Source of the DNA: Lachnospiraceae bacterium
Lineage (GTDB): Bacteria; Bacillota; Clostridia; Lachnospirales; Lachnospiraceae
Reading direction: 5' to 3'
NCBI GenBank assembly: GCA_016283275.1
Contig: JAEEMP010000061.1
Span: forward strand, 43,319-107,318
DNA: 64,000 bases
In this document: piece by piece, positions 16,879 through 26,057 of the stretch
Position numbering within the stretch: position 1 is the stretch's first letter
Layout: every line of letters begins with the position of its first letter
The notes under the pieces: model-generated
Told to the model about the DNA's origin: nothing
The model's database searches: none
Seen by the model: the letters and a program-made list of their open reading frames with translations, nothing else
Program-made: the position numbers and the translations under genes

Positions 16879-17919
16879 GTGAAAAGAAAGTTAGCTGCTC
16901 TTGTTTTGTCGGCTTTTCTTGTTTTGTCGGCCTGTGGAAAGCCTCAGGATATAACGGCAAAACCCGGACAGGAAAGCGAAGACAAAATAGAGATAGGAAT
17001 GAGTTTTGATTCGTTTGTTATCGAAAGATGGCAGAGAGACAGGGATGTATTCGTATCTACGGCAAAAGAACTCGGCGCGACCGTAAATGTACAGAACGCA
17101 AACGGCGATGTCGACAAGCAAAAGGAACAGATAGAATATTTTGTCAAAAAAGGCGTGGATGTGATCGTTATCATATGTATCGATTCGGATTCGCTTAAAG
17201 AGACCGTAGCAAAGGCAAAGGATGCAGGCATAAAGATAATTGCCTACGACCGGCTGGTCACAAATTCGGATGCCGATCTATACATTACGTTCGATAATGT
17301 GATGGTAGGCACGCTTATGGCGGAAGCTCTTTCAAAAAACGGCGCCGCAGGCGGAAAGGTTCTTATGCTGGGAGGGTCACCCACCGACAACAATGTACCG
17401 CTTGTCGAATCGGGTTTTAAGTCGGTCTGCGAAAAGAACGATATGGAAATAGTCGATTCGATCCATTGCGACGGCTGGAGAGCGGAGCTTGCGGGTGAAT
17501 ACATATATGAGCATGAAGATATCGTATCAGAAGTCAATGCGATAATGTGCGGAAACGATAACCTTGCCGGACAGGTCATAAGAGCCCTTTCCGAGAAGCG
17601 TCTTGCGGGAGAGATACCTGTCGTCGGCCAGGATGCGGATCTTGAAGCCTGTCAGAGGATAATTGAAGGCACACAGACAATGACGGTATACAAGCCCGTT
17701 GAAAAGCTTGCGAAGCGTGCAGCGGAATGTGCGATAAGCCTTGCCAAGGGTGAAGAGATAACCGGTGATGATGTCACGACAATAAATGACGGTACTTACG
17801 CAATATCTTACATCGGTCTGACTCCGATAGCCGTTACCGCGGAAAATATGGACGAAGTCATCGTAAACAGCGGATTTCACTTAAAGGAAGATGTGTATCT
17901 GTACGCACCGGAAAAATAG
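16879..17919 (+). CDS. XylF-like sugar-binding lipoprotein
   Basis: GTG start directly after the regulator stop with GAGAGGG upstream. Lipobox VLSAC gives Cys19. The 346-residue protein resembles XylF: EIGMSFDSFVIERWQRDR, QNANGDVDKQKEQIEYF, IIAYDRLVTNSDADLYI. It lies in the sensor operon, not in the transporter operon, and ends at a terminator, so a sensory role like clostridial XylFII is more likely than bulk uptake. With the protein at 12764 this gives one kinase two possible ligand-binding partners. Confidence 0.88.
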   Translation: MKRKLAALVLSAFLVLSACGKPQDITAKPGQESEDKIEIGMSFDSFVIERWQRDRDVFVSTAKELGATVNVQNANGDVDKQKEQIEYFVKKGVDVIVIICIDSDSLKETVAKAKDAGIKIIAYDRLVTNSDADLYITFDNVMVGTLMAEALSKNGAAGGKVLMLGGSPTDNNVPLVESGFKSVCEKNDMEIVDSIHCDGWRAELAGEYIYEHEDIVSEVNAIMCGNDNLAGQVIRALSEKRLAGEIPVVGQDADLEACQRIIEGTQTMTVYKPVEKLAKRAAECAISLAKGEEITGDDVTTINDGTYAISYIGLTPIAVTAENMDEVIVNSGFHLKEDVYLYAPEK

Positions 17920-17920
17920 A

Positions 17921-17957
17921 AAATACCTGTCCCGACATGCGGGGCGGGTATTTTTTT
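17921..17957 (+). terminator. Intrinsic terminator of the sensor operon
   Basis: 14-bp stem with two G-U pairs (AAATACCTGTCCCG, loop ACATG) followed by eight T. Confidence 0.92.
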
Positions 17958-18089
17958 GTACCTAAAAAAATACAATGACAATAATTTATTAGTCACAAAT
18001 ATTTTACCCATTAAGGTACAAAAAAATTTAAAGATTGATAAAAATTAATTCCCCGTTAATGATGTTACAGTGTATGTGTACCAAAAAAC
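17958..18089 (+). promoter_or_regulatory. Upstream control region of chvE with three GTACM-A-run repeats
   Basis: GTACCTAAAAAAA at 17958, GTACAAAAAAA at 18016 and GTACCAAAAAA at 18078 are direct repeats about 60 bases apart, in an AT-rich region of about 155 bases before the highly translated chvE gene. AraC-type regulators usually bind direct repeats, so these are candidate operators for the YesN protein encoded upstream. A TTACAGTGT box at 18065 also occurs before the sensor operon at 12737. Confidence 0.4.
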
Positions 18090-18115
18090 TATCCTAGAAA
18101 AAGGGAGGAAATATT

Positions 18116-19180
18116 ATGAAAAAACTTTTAAGTTTATTACTTGCGGTTGCAATGGTAGCTACAATGCTTACCGGTTGCGGCGCAGGCGGAAGTGCCAACA
18201 AGGTCGGTGTATCAATGCCCACCAAGTCTCTTCAGAGATGGAACCAGGATGGTGAGAACATGAAGAAGCTTCTTGAAGCAGCAGGTTACACCGTAGACCT
18301 TCAGTACGCAGATAACATCGTAGAAACCCAGGTTTCTCAGATCGAGAACATGATCAACTCAGGTTGCAAGGTTCTTGTTATCGCAGCAGTTGAAGGCGAC
18401 TCACTCGGAACAGTTCTTGCACAGGCAAAGGAAAAGAACATTCCCGTTATCGCTTATGACCGTCTTATCATGAACTCCGATGCAGTTTCTTACTATGCTA
18501 CATTCGATAACTACATGGTAGGTACAAAGCAGGGTCAGTACATCGAGCAGGAACTCGGTCTTGCAAGCGGCGCAGGCCCCTTCAATATCGAATTGATCAC
18601 AGGTGACCCCGGTGACAACAACGCAAGATTCTTCTTCGGCGGCGCTATGGATGTTCTTCAGAAGTACATCGACAATGGTCAGCTCGTTGTTAAGTCAGGC
18701 CAGGTTGATTTCGATACCGTTGCTACACAGAGCTGGTCAACAGAGAACGCTCAGAACAGATTCGATGCTATCATCTCCGCTAACTATGCTGACGGTACAA
18801 AGCTTGACGCTGTTCTTGCATCGAACGACTCAACCGCTATGGGTGTTACAAACTCTCTTGAAGCTAACTATGCAGGAAATCACGACAACTGGCCCATCAT
18901 CACCGGTCAGGACTGCGATATCGCTAACGTAAAGAACATGATCGCAGGTAAGCAGGCAATGTCTATCTTTAAGGATACCCGTACTCTTGCAGCTAAGACC
19001 GTAGAAATGGTTGATGCTCTTATGAAGGGTGGCGAGGCTCCCGTTAACGATAAGGAGACATATGACAATGGTACAGGTATCATTCCTTCATACCTTTGCG
19101 AGCCCGTATTTGCTGATGTTAACAATTACAAGGAATTATTGATCGACTCCGGTTACTATACCGCAGATCAGCTTCAGTAA
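18116..19180 (+). CDS. chvE: Multiple-monosaccharide-binding lipoprotein ChvE
   Basis: Perfect AGGGAGG site before the ATG; lipobox MLTGC with Cys21. 354 residues closely resembling Agrobacterium ChvE: VGVSMPTKSLQRWNQDG, LQYADNIVETQVSQIENM, VIAYDRLIMNSDAVSYYATF, ITGQDCDIANVKNMI. ChvE-type proteins bind several aldoses (glucose, galactose, arabinose, xylose). Codon use is more biased than in its neighbours, as for an abundant protein. A hairpin without a T-run after the stop probably gives it more mRNA than the ATPase and permease genes. Confidence 0.92.
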   Translation: MKKLLSLLLAVAMVATMLTGCGAGGSANKVGVSMPTKSLQRWNQDGENMKKLLEAAGYTVDLQYADNIVETQVSQIENMINSGCKVLVIAAVEGDSLGTVLAQAKEKNIPVIAYDRLIMNSDAVSYYATFDNYMVGTKQGQYIEQELGLASGAGPFNIELITGDPGDNNARFFFGGAMDVLQKYIDNGQLVVKSGQVDFDTVATQSWSTENAQNRFDAIISANYADGTKLDAVLASNDSTAMGVTNSLEANYAGNHDNWPIITGQDCDIANVKNMIAGKQAMSIFKDTRTLAAKTVEMVDALMKGGEAPVNDKETYDNGTGIIPSYLCEPVFADVNNYKELLIDSGYYTADQLQ

Positions 19181-19194
19181 GATTTAAAAACAAG

Positions 19195-19222
19195 ACGCAG
19201 GCGGGGCAAAACCCGCCTGTGT
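19195..19222 (+). terminator. Intercistronic hairpin between chvE and mmsA
   Basis: 11-bp stem ACGCAGGCGGG/CCCGCCTGTGT, loop GCAAAA, followed only by TTAAG. A weak terminator or mRNA-stabilising structure that would favour chvE message over the rest of the operon. Confidence 0.65.
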
Positions 19223-19267
19223 TTAAGTAAAGGTATATATGAGAGTATATACAAGGGAGGAATAAAG

Positions 19268-20794
19268 TTGGCTGGTAATATACTGGAAATGAGAAATATA
19301 ACCAAAACATTCCCCGGCGTCAAGGCACTCGATAATGTGTGCCTGGAAGTGGAAGACGGCGAGATCCACGCTCTTGTAGGTGAGAACGGAGCCGGAAAGT
19401 CCACTTTGATGAATGTATTAAGCGGTATCTATCCTTACGGGACCTACGAAGGTGACATAGTATACAGGGATGAAGTGTGTAAATTCAACACCATTAAGGA
19501 TAGCGAACATAAGGGTATAGTAATTATCCACCAGGAACTTGCACTCGTACCTTATATGACTATCGCCGAGAATATGTTTCTGGGTAATGAACGTGGTACA
19601 AATTTAAAGATCAATTGGAATGAAACGAATGAACTTGCAAAGAAATACCTTGATATGGTAGGTCTTAATGAATCCCCGCAGGTTCTGATTAAAGATATAG
19701 GCGTCGGCAAGCAGCAGCTTGTCGAAATAGCGAAAGCTCTCGCAAAGAACGCAAAACTTCTTATTCTTGATGAGCCCACAGCTTCTCTTAACGAAGAAGA
19801 TTCAAGAGCACTCTTAAATCTGCTTCTTAAATTCAAAGAAAACGGAATGACTTCCATTATCATTTCACATAAGCTTAACGAAGTTTCTTATGTAGCGGAC
19901 AAGATTACCGTCATACGTGACGGCTGTACGATCGAGACACTCGACAAGAGAACGGATGATATTTCGGAAGGTCGTATCATAAAGGGTATGGTAGGTCGTG
20001 AGATATCCGATCGTTTCCCTAAGAGAACATCCAACATCGGCGATGTGAAGATGGAGATCAAAAACTGGAGCGCTTATCATCCGCTTTATTCGGAGAGAAA
20101 AGTTGTCGATGACGTAAGCATGTATGTAAGAAAAGGTGAGATAGTGGGTATCTCCGGTCTTATGGGTGCAGGACGCACCGAGCTTGCGATGAGCGTATTC
20201 GGAAAGAGCTACGGCGAGAATATAACCGGTGAGATCTATATCGACGGACAGCAGGTACATCTCGACACTGTCGAAGCGGCGATCAAACATAAACTTGCAT
20301 ATGTAACCGAGGACAGAAAGGGTAACGGTCTTATTCTTTCAAATCCCATAAAGATCAATACGACTCTTTCAAATCTCAACGCCGTAAGTAAAAAAGGTAT
20401 CATAGACAAGGACAGGGAATATCAGGCAGCTGTCGAATACAGACAGAAACTGAATATCAAATGTCCTACCGTTGAACAGAATGTAGGTAACTTATCGGGT
20501 GGTAACCAGCAGAAAGTATTGCTTGCAAAATGGATGTTTGCGGATCCCGATATTCTTATACTCGATGAGCCCACAAGAGGTATCGATGTAGGTGCCAAAT
20601 ACGAGATATACTGCATAATGAACGATCTTGTAAGCATGGGCAAATCCGTAATAATGATATCTTCGGAAATGCCGGAGATTTTAGGTATGTGCGACAGAAT
20701 TTACGTCATGAACGAAGGTAAGATGGTAGCGGAACTTGACGGCAAAGAAGCTACGCAGGAAGCTATAATGTCACACATTATAAGAACCGCGTAG
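19268..20794 (+). CDS. mmsA: Multiple-monosaccharide ABC transporter ATP-binding protein
   Basis: TTG start behind AAGGGAGG (19253-19260). 508 residues with two nucleotide-binding domains. Domain 1 has Walker [15 protein letters not shown] and Walker [12 protein letters not shown]. Domain 2 has the lysine-less loop [10 protein letters not shown], signature LSGGNQQKV and [11 protein letters not shown]. Length and arrangement match the GguA/MmsA ATPase that works with ChvE and the MmsB permease. It energises import of several monosaccharides. The hairpin upstream suggests it is made at lower level than ChvE. Confidence 0.92.
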   Translation: MAGNILEMRNITKTFPGVKALDNVCLEVEDGEIHALVGENGAGKSTLMNVLSGIYPYGTYEGDIVYRDEVCKFNTIKDSEHKGIVIIHQELALVPYMTIAENMFLGNERGTNLKINWNETNELAKKYLDMVGLNESPQVLIKDIGVGKQQLVEIAKALAKNAKLLILDEPTASLNEEDSRALLNLLLKFKENGMTSIIISHKLNEVSYVADKITVIRDGCTIETLDKRTDDISEGRIIKGMVGREISDRFPKRTSNIGDVKMEIKNWSAYHPLYSERKVVDDVSMYVRKGEIVGISGLMGAGRTELAMSVFGKSYGENITGEIYIDGQQVHLDTVEAAIKHKLAYVTEDRKGNGLILSNPIKINTTLSNLNAVSKKGIIDKDREYQAAVEYRQKLNIKCPTVEQNVGNLSGGNQQKVLLAKWMFADPDILILDEPTRGIDVGAKYEIYCIMNDLVSMGKSVIMISSEMPEILGMCDRIYVMNEGKMVAELDGKEATQEAIMSHIIRTA

Positions 20795-20815
20795 GACTAG
20801 GAAGGAGTGATAGAT

Positions 20816-22006
20816 ATGGACAGAACAAAAGCGCTTGATTTTGCCAAAAAGTATACGATGATAATCGTACTTATTCTTGTACTGGGATTCTTTGCTGTAT
20901 GTACCGGCGGAAGCATATTACTTCCAATGAACGTATCGAGTTTGATCTCCCAGAACGCATATGTGTTTATTCTTGCAACAGGTATGTTGCTTTGTATTTT
21001 AACAGGTGGTAACATCGATCTTTCCGTCGGATCGGTCGTATGTTTCACCGGTGCAGTGGGAGCTGTCTTAATGACAAAGTTCCATGTTCCCTTTATCGTG
21101 ACCGTGCTTTGCATGTTTGCACTCGGTACCGCGATCGGTGCTTTCCAGGCATTCTGGATCGCATTTGTAAGAATACCTCCTTTCATCGTAACTTTGGCAG
21201 GTATGCTTATATTCAGAGGTTTAAGTAACGTAGTTCTTGACGGCCTTACGGTTTCCATCAAGGAATGCACAACATTCGTAAACGTATTCGGCGGCGGAGC
21301 AAACTGCTATATCCCCGATATATTCGGTATCCCCGGATTTAACGGAACATGTATGCTGGTTGGTGCCATCGGCGCTGCGATTTTCCTTGGAATGCAGATC
21401 AAAACAAGAGCCGAAAGGACCAAAAAGAATTTTGAAGTTGAAGGTGCAGCGATATTCTGGACAAAGACGATCCTGATCGCGGCAGTTATACTCGCTTTCT
21501 TCTTCAGACTTTCACAGCACAAGGGTATCCCGACAGTGCTCATCTGGGTACTTATCGTAGTACTCGTATACGGATATATTACATCCAATACAAAGACCGG
21601 TCGTTACTTCTACGCAGTGGGCGGTAACGAAAAGGCTACAAAGCTTTCCGGTATCAATACCAACAAGGTTTACTTCCTTGCATACACCAACATGGGACTT
21701 CTTTCAGCCCTTGCAGGTATGGTCACGATCGCAAGACTTACATCCGCTCAGCCCACATACGGCCAGAACTATGAGATGGATGCGATCGGTTCCTGTTTCA
21801 TCGGTGGTGCTTCGGCATACGGCGGTATCGGAACGGTTCCCGGAGTTATCGTAGGTGCGGTTCTCATGGGTATCATCAACCTTGGTATGTCTCTTATGGG
21901 TGTTGACCAGAACATGCAGAAGGTTGTTAAAGGTCTTGTATTACTTGCAGCCGTAATCTTCGACGTTGTTTCGAAGCGTGGCGGTAAGATGATCTCCAAA
22001 GGCTGA
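20816..22006 (+). CDS. mmsB: Multiple-monosaccharide ABC transporter permease
   Basis: The track start (GTG at 20807) overlaps the AAGGAG ribosome binding site, so the ATG at 20816, eight bases after it, is chosen: 396 residues. CUT2 permease with about ten hydrophobic segments, TGGNIDLSVGSVVCFTGAVG and FIGGASAYGGIGTVPGVIVG motifs. At about 400 residues it is longer than RbsC because of an extra hydrophobic region after the central loop (near residue 210), typical of GguB/XylH. It completes the ChvE-MmsA-MmsB importer and is followed by a terminator. Confidence 0.9.
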   Translation: MDRTKALDFAKKYTMIIVLILVLGFFAVCTGGSILLPMNVSSLISQNAYVFILATGMLLCILTGGNIDLSVGSVVCFTGAVGAVLMTKFHVPFIVTVLCMFALGTAIGAFQAFWIAFVRIPPFIVTLAGMLIFRGLSNVVLDGLTVSIKECTTFVNVFGGGANCYIPDIFGIPGFNGTCMLVGAIGAAIFLGMQIKTRAERTKKNFEVEGAAIFWTKTILIAAVILAFFFRLSQHKGIPTVLIWVLIVVLVYGYITSNTKTGRYFYAVGGNEKATKLSGINTNKVYFLAYTNMGLLSALAGMVTIARLTSAQPTYGQNYEMDAIGSCFIGGASAYGGIGTVPGVIVGAVLMGIINLGMSLMGVDQNMQKVVKGLVLLAAVIFDVVSKRGGKMISKG

Positions 22007-22070
22007 TACAAAATCGTAAAATAAATCTCTTTTTCATCATAAGCCGGGATAACCCCGGAAGCCACACACA

Positions 22071-22106
22071 AAAGGGAAGGGACCGTTCGGTCCCTTCCTC
22101 TTTTTT
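22071..22106. terminator. Bidirectional terminator between mmsB and the minus-strand gene
   Basis: 10-bp stem GGAAGGGACC (22075-22084), loop GTTC, reverse complement, then TCTTTTTT; on the other strand the run is purine-rich with CTTT. It separates convergent genes. Confidence 0.88.
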
Positions 22107-22398
22107 ATCTTACCAATTCGTTATATTGTTCGTTGAGCCAGTCGACGGCTTCGCACACGCCTTCTTCGGAAAAAGGAAAATCCTTAAAGACTTTATCTTT
22201 TGAAGTGTTGAAATTAAAAGGCTCGGGCCAGGCATAGGCACGTATCAGATAACCTTCTCTTTCTTCCGGTTTTTTGTAAAAAACGTTATCCAAGGGCTCG
22301 ATCCCTATCCGGTATCTTAATCCCTTATGACTTCCGTAAAATGCCTCACCGTACAGAAAATATGTAAAATGATGAATGTCGCTTCGTTCAATGGCCAT
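22105..22398 (-). CDS. Conserved hypothetical protein, 97 aa
   Basis: Minus-strand gene with a GAGGTAAAAAA ribosome binding region before its ATG, convergent to mmsB and sharing its terminator. The 97-residue acidic, aromatic-rich product (SDIHHFTYFLYGEAFYGSHKG, FPFSEEGVCEAVDWLNEQY) resembles small proteins I recall in several Lachnospiraceae genomes, with no assigned domain. No signal peptide or membrane segment. It is divergent from the FkbH cassette; a link to it is not shown. Confidence 0.75.
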   Translation of the reverse strand: MAIERSDIHHFTYFLYGEAFYGSHKGLRYRIGIEPLDNVFYKKPEEREGYLIRAYAWPEPFNFNTSKDKVFKDFPFSEEGVCEAVDWLNEQYNELVR

Positions 22399-22508
22399 GT
22401 TTTTTTACCTCGGCGATAATTGTATCATAGCTTTGGTACTTTCGTATAGATTTATCATGACGATTTTGGTACAATCTATTTTGGATTGTTATGCAGAAAG
22501 GTATGGAT

Positions 22509-24293
22509 ATGCGTGAACTTGAATATCCGTTTGATGCGGACCTTATTTTATCCAAGAAAAAAAGTTTAAAAAGGCGCCTTTTGGAGGAGTCCGGTTCTTT
22601 TACGGAAAAAAGGATCGCGATCTTAGGCGGCGGTACCACTTCGGATATAAAGCAGATCCTTGAATTGTTTCTTTTAAATTACGGGATCGCGGCTAAATTT
22701 TACGAAAGCGAATACAATGCTTTTTATCGCGATGCGGTATTTGACAATGAAGAGCTTATAAAGTTTAAGCCCGACATTATATATGTGTGCACTTCAAACA
22801 GAAATATAGATGCATATCCTTCTTTAAACGATGACTCCGATACGGTCGACATGCTCTTAAAGCGTGAGACGGACAAGTATATGGCTGTATGGAGATCGTT
22901 AAAAGAACGCTATAACTGCCCGATAATACAGAATAATTTTGAAATGCCGTATTTTAGGCTTCTCGGTAACCGTGATGCGTACGATATCCACGGGAGGGTT
23001 AATTTTTTATCAAGACTTAATGCAAATCTTTACGAATACGCAAGAGAGCATGAAGATTTTCATATCTGCGACATAAACTATATTTCCGCGGATTACGGAC
23101 TTAAAGAATGGTCGGATCCTTTTTACTGGCATATGTACAAATATGCGCTTAACGTTAAGGCTGTCCCGTATCTTTCTTTTAACGTTGCAAATATCATAAA
23201 GTCGATATTCGGAAAAAACAAAAAAGGATTTGTGCTCGATCTTGACAATACACTGTGGGGCGGGGTCATCGGAGACGACGGAGCGGAGAATATAGTGATC
23301 GGCCCGGAAGAATCCGAAGGGCAGGCATATACCGAGTTTCAAAAGTATTTAAAAGCCCATGAAGACCTTGGGATAATATTGAACATCGATTCAAAGAACG
23401 ATGAAGAAAATGCGCTGTTAGGGCTTGATCATCCCGACAGTGTGCTTAAAAAAGACGATTTTATAGTGATAAAGGCCAACTGGGAGCCCAAAGACAAAAA
23501 CTTTAAGGAGATAGCGGATTCGCTCAGCCTTCTTCCCGAAAGTCTTGTATTCGTGGATGATAACCCGGCTGAACGCCATATAGTAAGATCGTCTTTCGGA
23601 AACGTCTCCGCACCCGAGATAGAAACCGATGACATCTCGCATTTTGTGACAGCCATAGACCGCGCGGGTTATTTCGAGGCAACCTCGATCTCGGAAGATG
23701 ATAAAAAGAGGAAAAAGATGTATGAGGATAATGCCAAAAGGGCGCAGGAAGCCGCTTCTTTTACCGATTATCACGACTATCTTATTTCGCTTTCGATGAA
23801 AGCCGATATAAAGGCTTTTGAACCGGTTTATATGGCCAGGATCGCGCAGCTTACAAATAAGAGTAATCAGTTCAACTTAACAACAAAGCGTATGACACAG
23901 GACGAGATCGAAAAGGTCTCGGCAGACGATACGTATATTACCCTTTACGGTAAGCTTACGGACAAGTTCGGAGACAACGGTGTCGTATCGGTAGTCATAG
24001 GGCATATCATCGGGGATGCGCTTGATATAGAGTTATGGCTAATGAGCTGCAGGGTGTTAAAGCGTGATATGGAATACGCTATGCTTGATACTCTTGTAAA
24101 AAGGGCAAAAGAAAAAGGCATAGATAAGTTTTTGGGGCATTATTATCCTACGGCTAAGAACGCAATGGTCAAAGATTTTTACGCCACCCTAGGATTTAAA
24201 AAGATCAAAGAGGAATCCGATATGAGCACCTCTTGGGAACTATCCGTAAAAGATCACAAGGATAAGAACACCGTTATCTGTGTGGAGGAATAA
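22509..24293 (+). CDS. FkbH-like HAD-IIIC family protein with C-terminal GNAT-like domain
   Basis: The track start is 22491, but AAAGG at 22497-22501 favours the third in-frame ATG at 22509, giving 594 residues. Residues about 30-200 look like the SGNH-like FkbH N-domain (RIAILGGGTTSDIKQIL). The HAD domain follows with GFVLDLDNTLWGGVIGDDG (catalytic DxD) and VFVDDNPAERH. The last about 150 residues resemble an acetyltransferase fold (ARIAQLTNKSNQFNLTTKR). FkbH enzymes take 1,3-bisphosphoglycerate, remove phosphate and load a glyceryl group onto an acyl carrier protein; the next gene encodes one. A TACAAT box at 22471 may be its -10 element. Confidence 0.88.
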   Translation: MRELEYPFDADLILSKKKSLKRRLLEESGSFTEKRIAILGGGTTSDIKQILELFLLNYGIAAKFYESEYNAFYRDAVFDNEELIKFKPDIIYVCTSNRNIDAYPSLNDDSDTVDMLLKRETDKYMAVWRSLKERYNCPIIQNNFEMPYFRLLGNRDAYDIHGRVNFLSRLNANLYEYAREHEDFHICDINYISADYGLKEWSDPFYWHMYKYALNVKAVPYLSFNVANIIKSIFGKNKKGFVLDLDNTLWGGVIGDDGAENIVIGPEESEGQAYTEFQKYLKAHEDLGIILNIDSKNDEENALLGLDHPDSVLKKDDFIVIKANWEPKDKNFKEIADSLSLLPESLVFVDDNPAERHIVRSSFGNVSAPEIETDDISHFVTAIDRAGYFEATSISEDDKKRKKMYEDNAKRAQEAASFTDYHDYLISLSMKADIKAFEPVYMARIAQLTNKSNQFNLTTKRMTQDEIEKVSADDTYITLYGKLTDKFGDNGVVSVVIGHIIGDALDIELWLMSCRVLKRDMEYAMLDTLVKRAKEKGIDKFLGHYYPTAKNAMVKDFYATLGFKKIKEESDMSTSWELSVKDHKDKNTVICVEE

Positions 24294-24533
24294 ATGACAA
24301 GAGAAAAGTTATACGAAGAACTTAACGAGGTTTTTAAGGATGTTTTCGACGATGAGAGCATCTGTGTGGACGATCATACAACAGCAGACGATATAGAGGA
24401 TTGGGACAGTCTTGAACACATAAACCTTATCGTGGCGATCGAAAAGAAGTTTTCGATCAAGTTCAATATGGGCGAAGTCAACAAGTTTAAAAACGTGGGA
24501 GAAATGGCGGACAATATCCTTGCCAAACTGTAA
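24294..24533 (+). CDS. Acyl carrier protein
   Basis: 79-residue carrier protein whose ATG follows the FkbH stop without a gap. The phosphopantetheine site is in EDWDSLEHINLI (Ser in the DSL motif, near residue 39). It is highly acidic, as usual. Placement directly after an FkbH-like enzyme and before an MBOAT protein points to a dedicated carrier for a glyceryl or other short acyl group, not the fatty acid synthesis ACP. Confidence 0.92.
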   Translation: MTREKLYEELNEVFKDVFDDESICVDDHTTADDIEDWDSLEHINLIVAIEKKFSIKFNMGEVNKFKNVGEMADNILAKL

Positions 24534-24539
24534 TTACCG

Positions 24540-26054
24540 ATGGGCGTAACATCTGTGGGATTTCTGGCGTTTACCGCCGTAAGCATAGTCATATACTATA
24601 TTGTGCCGAGGCGTTTTCAGTGGTGGGTGCTGTTAGCGGACAGCCTTATATTCTATTTTCTGAATTCGGTTGCCTATACGTTCGCATACCTACTTGTTTC
24701 CGTAATTTCGGTATACTTTGCCACTTTGTATTTTGAAAAGCGCGATAAGGGCAAAAAACCGGTCCTTGTACTTACGATAGTATTGAATGCGGGCCTTCTG
24801 GCTGTTTTAAAGTACACAAATCTTGCCATTAACACGGTAAGTTTCATAAGGGAAAGAAGCGGCGGTGAAGCTTTAAAAAACGTTAAGTGGTATGCATCGC
24901 TTGCGATAAGTTTCTATACACTCCAGATCATAGCTTATCTGCTGGACAATTACTGGGGGGTGACGGAAAGGGAAAAGAACCCGCTTAAGCTTCTTTTGTT
25001 TACCTCATATTTTCCGCAGATGATCTCCGGTCCCATAAGCAGGCATTCCGAGCTTGCCCCGCAGTTTTTTAGGGAGCATTCTTTTGATTACGAAAAAGTA
25101 ACAAGAGGTATGCGAAGATGTGCTTTCGGTATAGCAAAAAAGGTGATCGTTGCAGACAGGCTGGCGGTTTTTGTATCGGTGCTCTTTTCGGATCCCGACA
25201 CTTATTCGGGAATCTGGGTAGTTATTGCCGCAGTCTTGTTTATCATACAGCTTTACTTTGATTTCAGCGGCTGCATGGACATAGTGCTGGGTGTTTCGCT
25301 TTCATTCGGCATAGAGCTTACTGAGAATTTCAAAGCTCCTTTTCTTTCAAGAAGCATACAGGAATTCTGGCAGCGCTGGCACATAACACTCGGTGCCTGG
25401 CTTAAATCATACATAATGTATCCGATCCTTAAAACAGATGTTTTTTCCGACATGGCGGTAAAATGCAAAAAGCGACTCGGCAAGCAGGGTAAGAAGATTC
25501 CTTCTTACATCGCAATGCTCGCGGTTTGGTTTTTGATGGGCTTATGGCATGGAAATTCATGGAAATATGTGATCGGCGAAGGGCTTTGGTTCTGGCTTAT
25601 CATCGTGCTCGGACAGGTATTTGAGCCTTTGTTCAAAAAGTTAAAGAATACACTTCACATAAAAGAGGAAAGCGTTCTTTTCAACATATTCAGGGTTGTA
25701 AGGACGGTTCTTTTGTACAGCTTCGGTATGATATTCTTTAACGCAAAGAGCCTTAACGCATCGTTTTATATGATAAGCAGAATGTTTGTGCAAAGCTCAT
25801 TTATCGGGGGTCTTAAATCGCTTTATGACGAAGCGTTTGCAAGTTTCGGCGGATTTGATGCCCTTTTGGCAGTCCTTTTGATGTTCGCGCTTCAGATATA
25901 TGCCGATTTTAAGATCTATGCGGGAAAAGACGTTCAAAAGGCGGTTACAAAAAGATCCCTTGTACAGAGGTGGATATTGTATTTTGCATTTGTATTGTTG
26001 ATCATAACGGAAGGCGCTTTCGGACAAAGCTCCTTTATCTATTTCGGATTTTAG
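24540..26054 (+). CDS. MBOAT family O-acyltransferase (AlgI/DltB-like)
   Basis: 504 residues with about eleven hydrophobic segments. It shows the family core: FTSYFPQMISGPISRHSELAP, the FWQRWHITLGAWLKSYI block and the invariant His in FLMGLWHGNSWKY. Bacterial AlgI/DltB proteins move acyl groups from a cytosolic donor (acyl-CoA or loaded carrier protein) across the membrane to extracellular polymers or partner proteins. The start is seven bases after the ACP stop with no clear ribosome binding site, so translation is probably coupled. No DltD/AlgJ/AlgX-type partner is present; the CotH-like protein occupies that position. Confidence 0.9.
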   Translation: MGVTSVGFLAFTAVSIVIYYIVPRRFQWWVLLADSLIFYFLNSVAYTFAYLLVSVISVYFATLYFEKRDKGKKPVLVLTIVLNAGLLAVLKYTNLAINTVSFIRERSGGEALKNVKWYASLAISFYTLQIIAYLLDNYWGVTEREKNPLKLLLFTSYFPQMISGPISRHSELAPQFFREHSFDYEKVTRGMRRCAFGIAKKVIVADRLAVFVSVLFSDPDTYSGIWVVIAAVLFIIQLYFDFSGCMDIVLGVSLSFGIELTENFKAPFLSRSIQEFWQRWHITLGAWLKSYIMYPILKTDVFSDMAVKCKKRLGKQGKKIPSYIAMLAVWFLMGLWHGNSWKYVIGEGLWFWLIIVLGQVFEPLFKKLKNTLHIKEESVLFNIFRVVRTVLLYSFGMIFFNAKSLNASFYMISRMFVQSSFIGGLKSLYDEAFASFGGFDALLAVLLMFALQIYADFKIYAGKDVQKAVTKRSLVQRWILYFAFVLLIITEGAFGQSSFIYFGF

Positions 26055-26057
26055 CAT

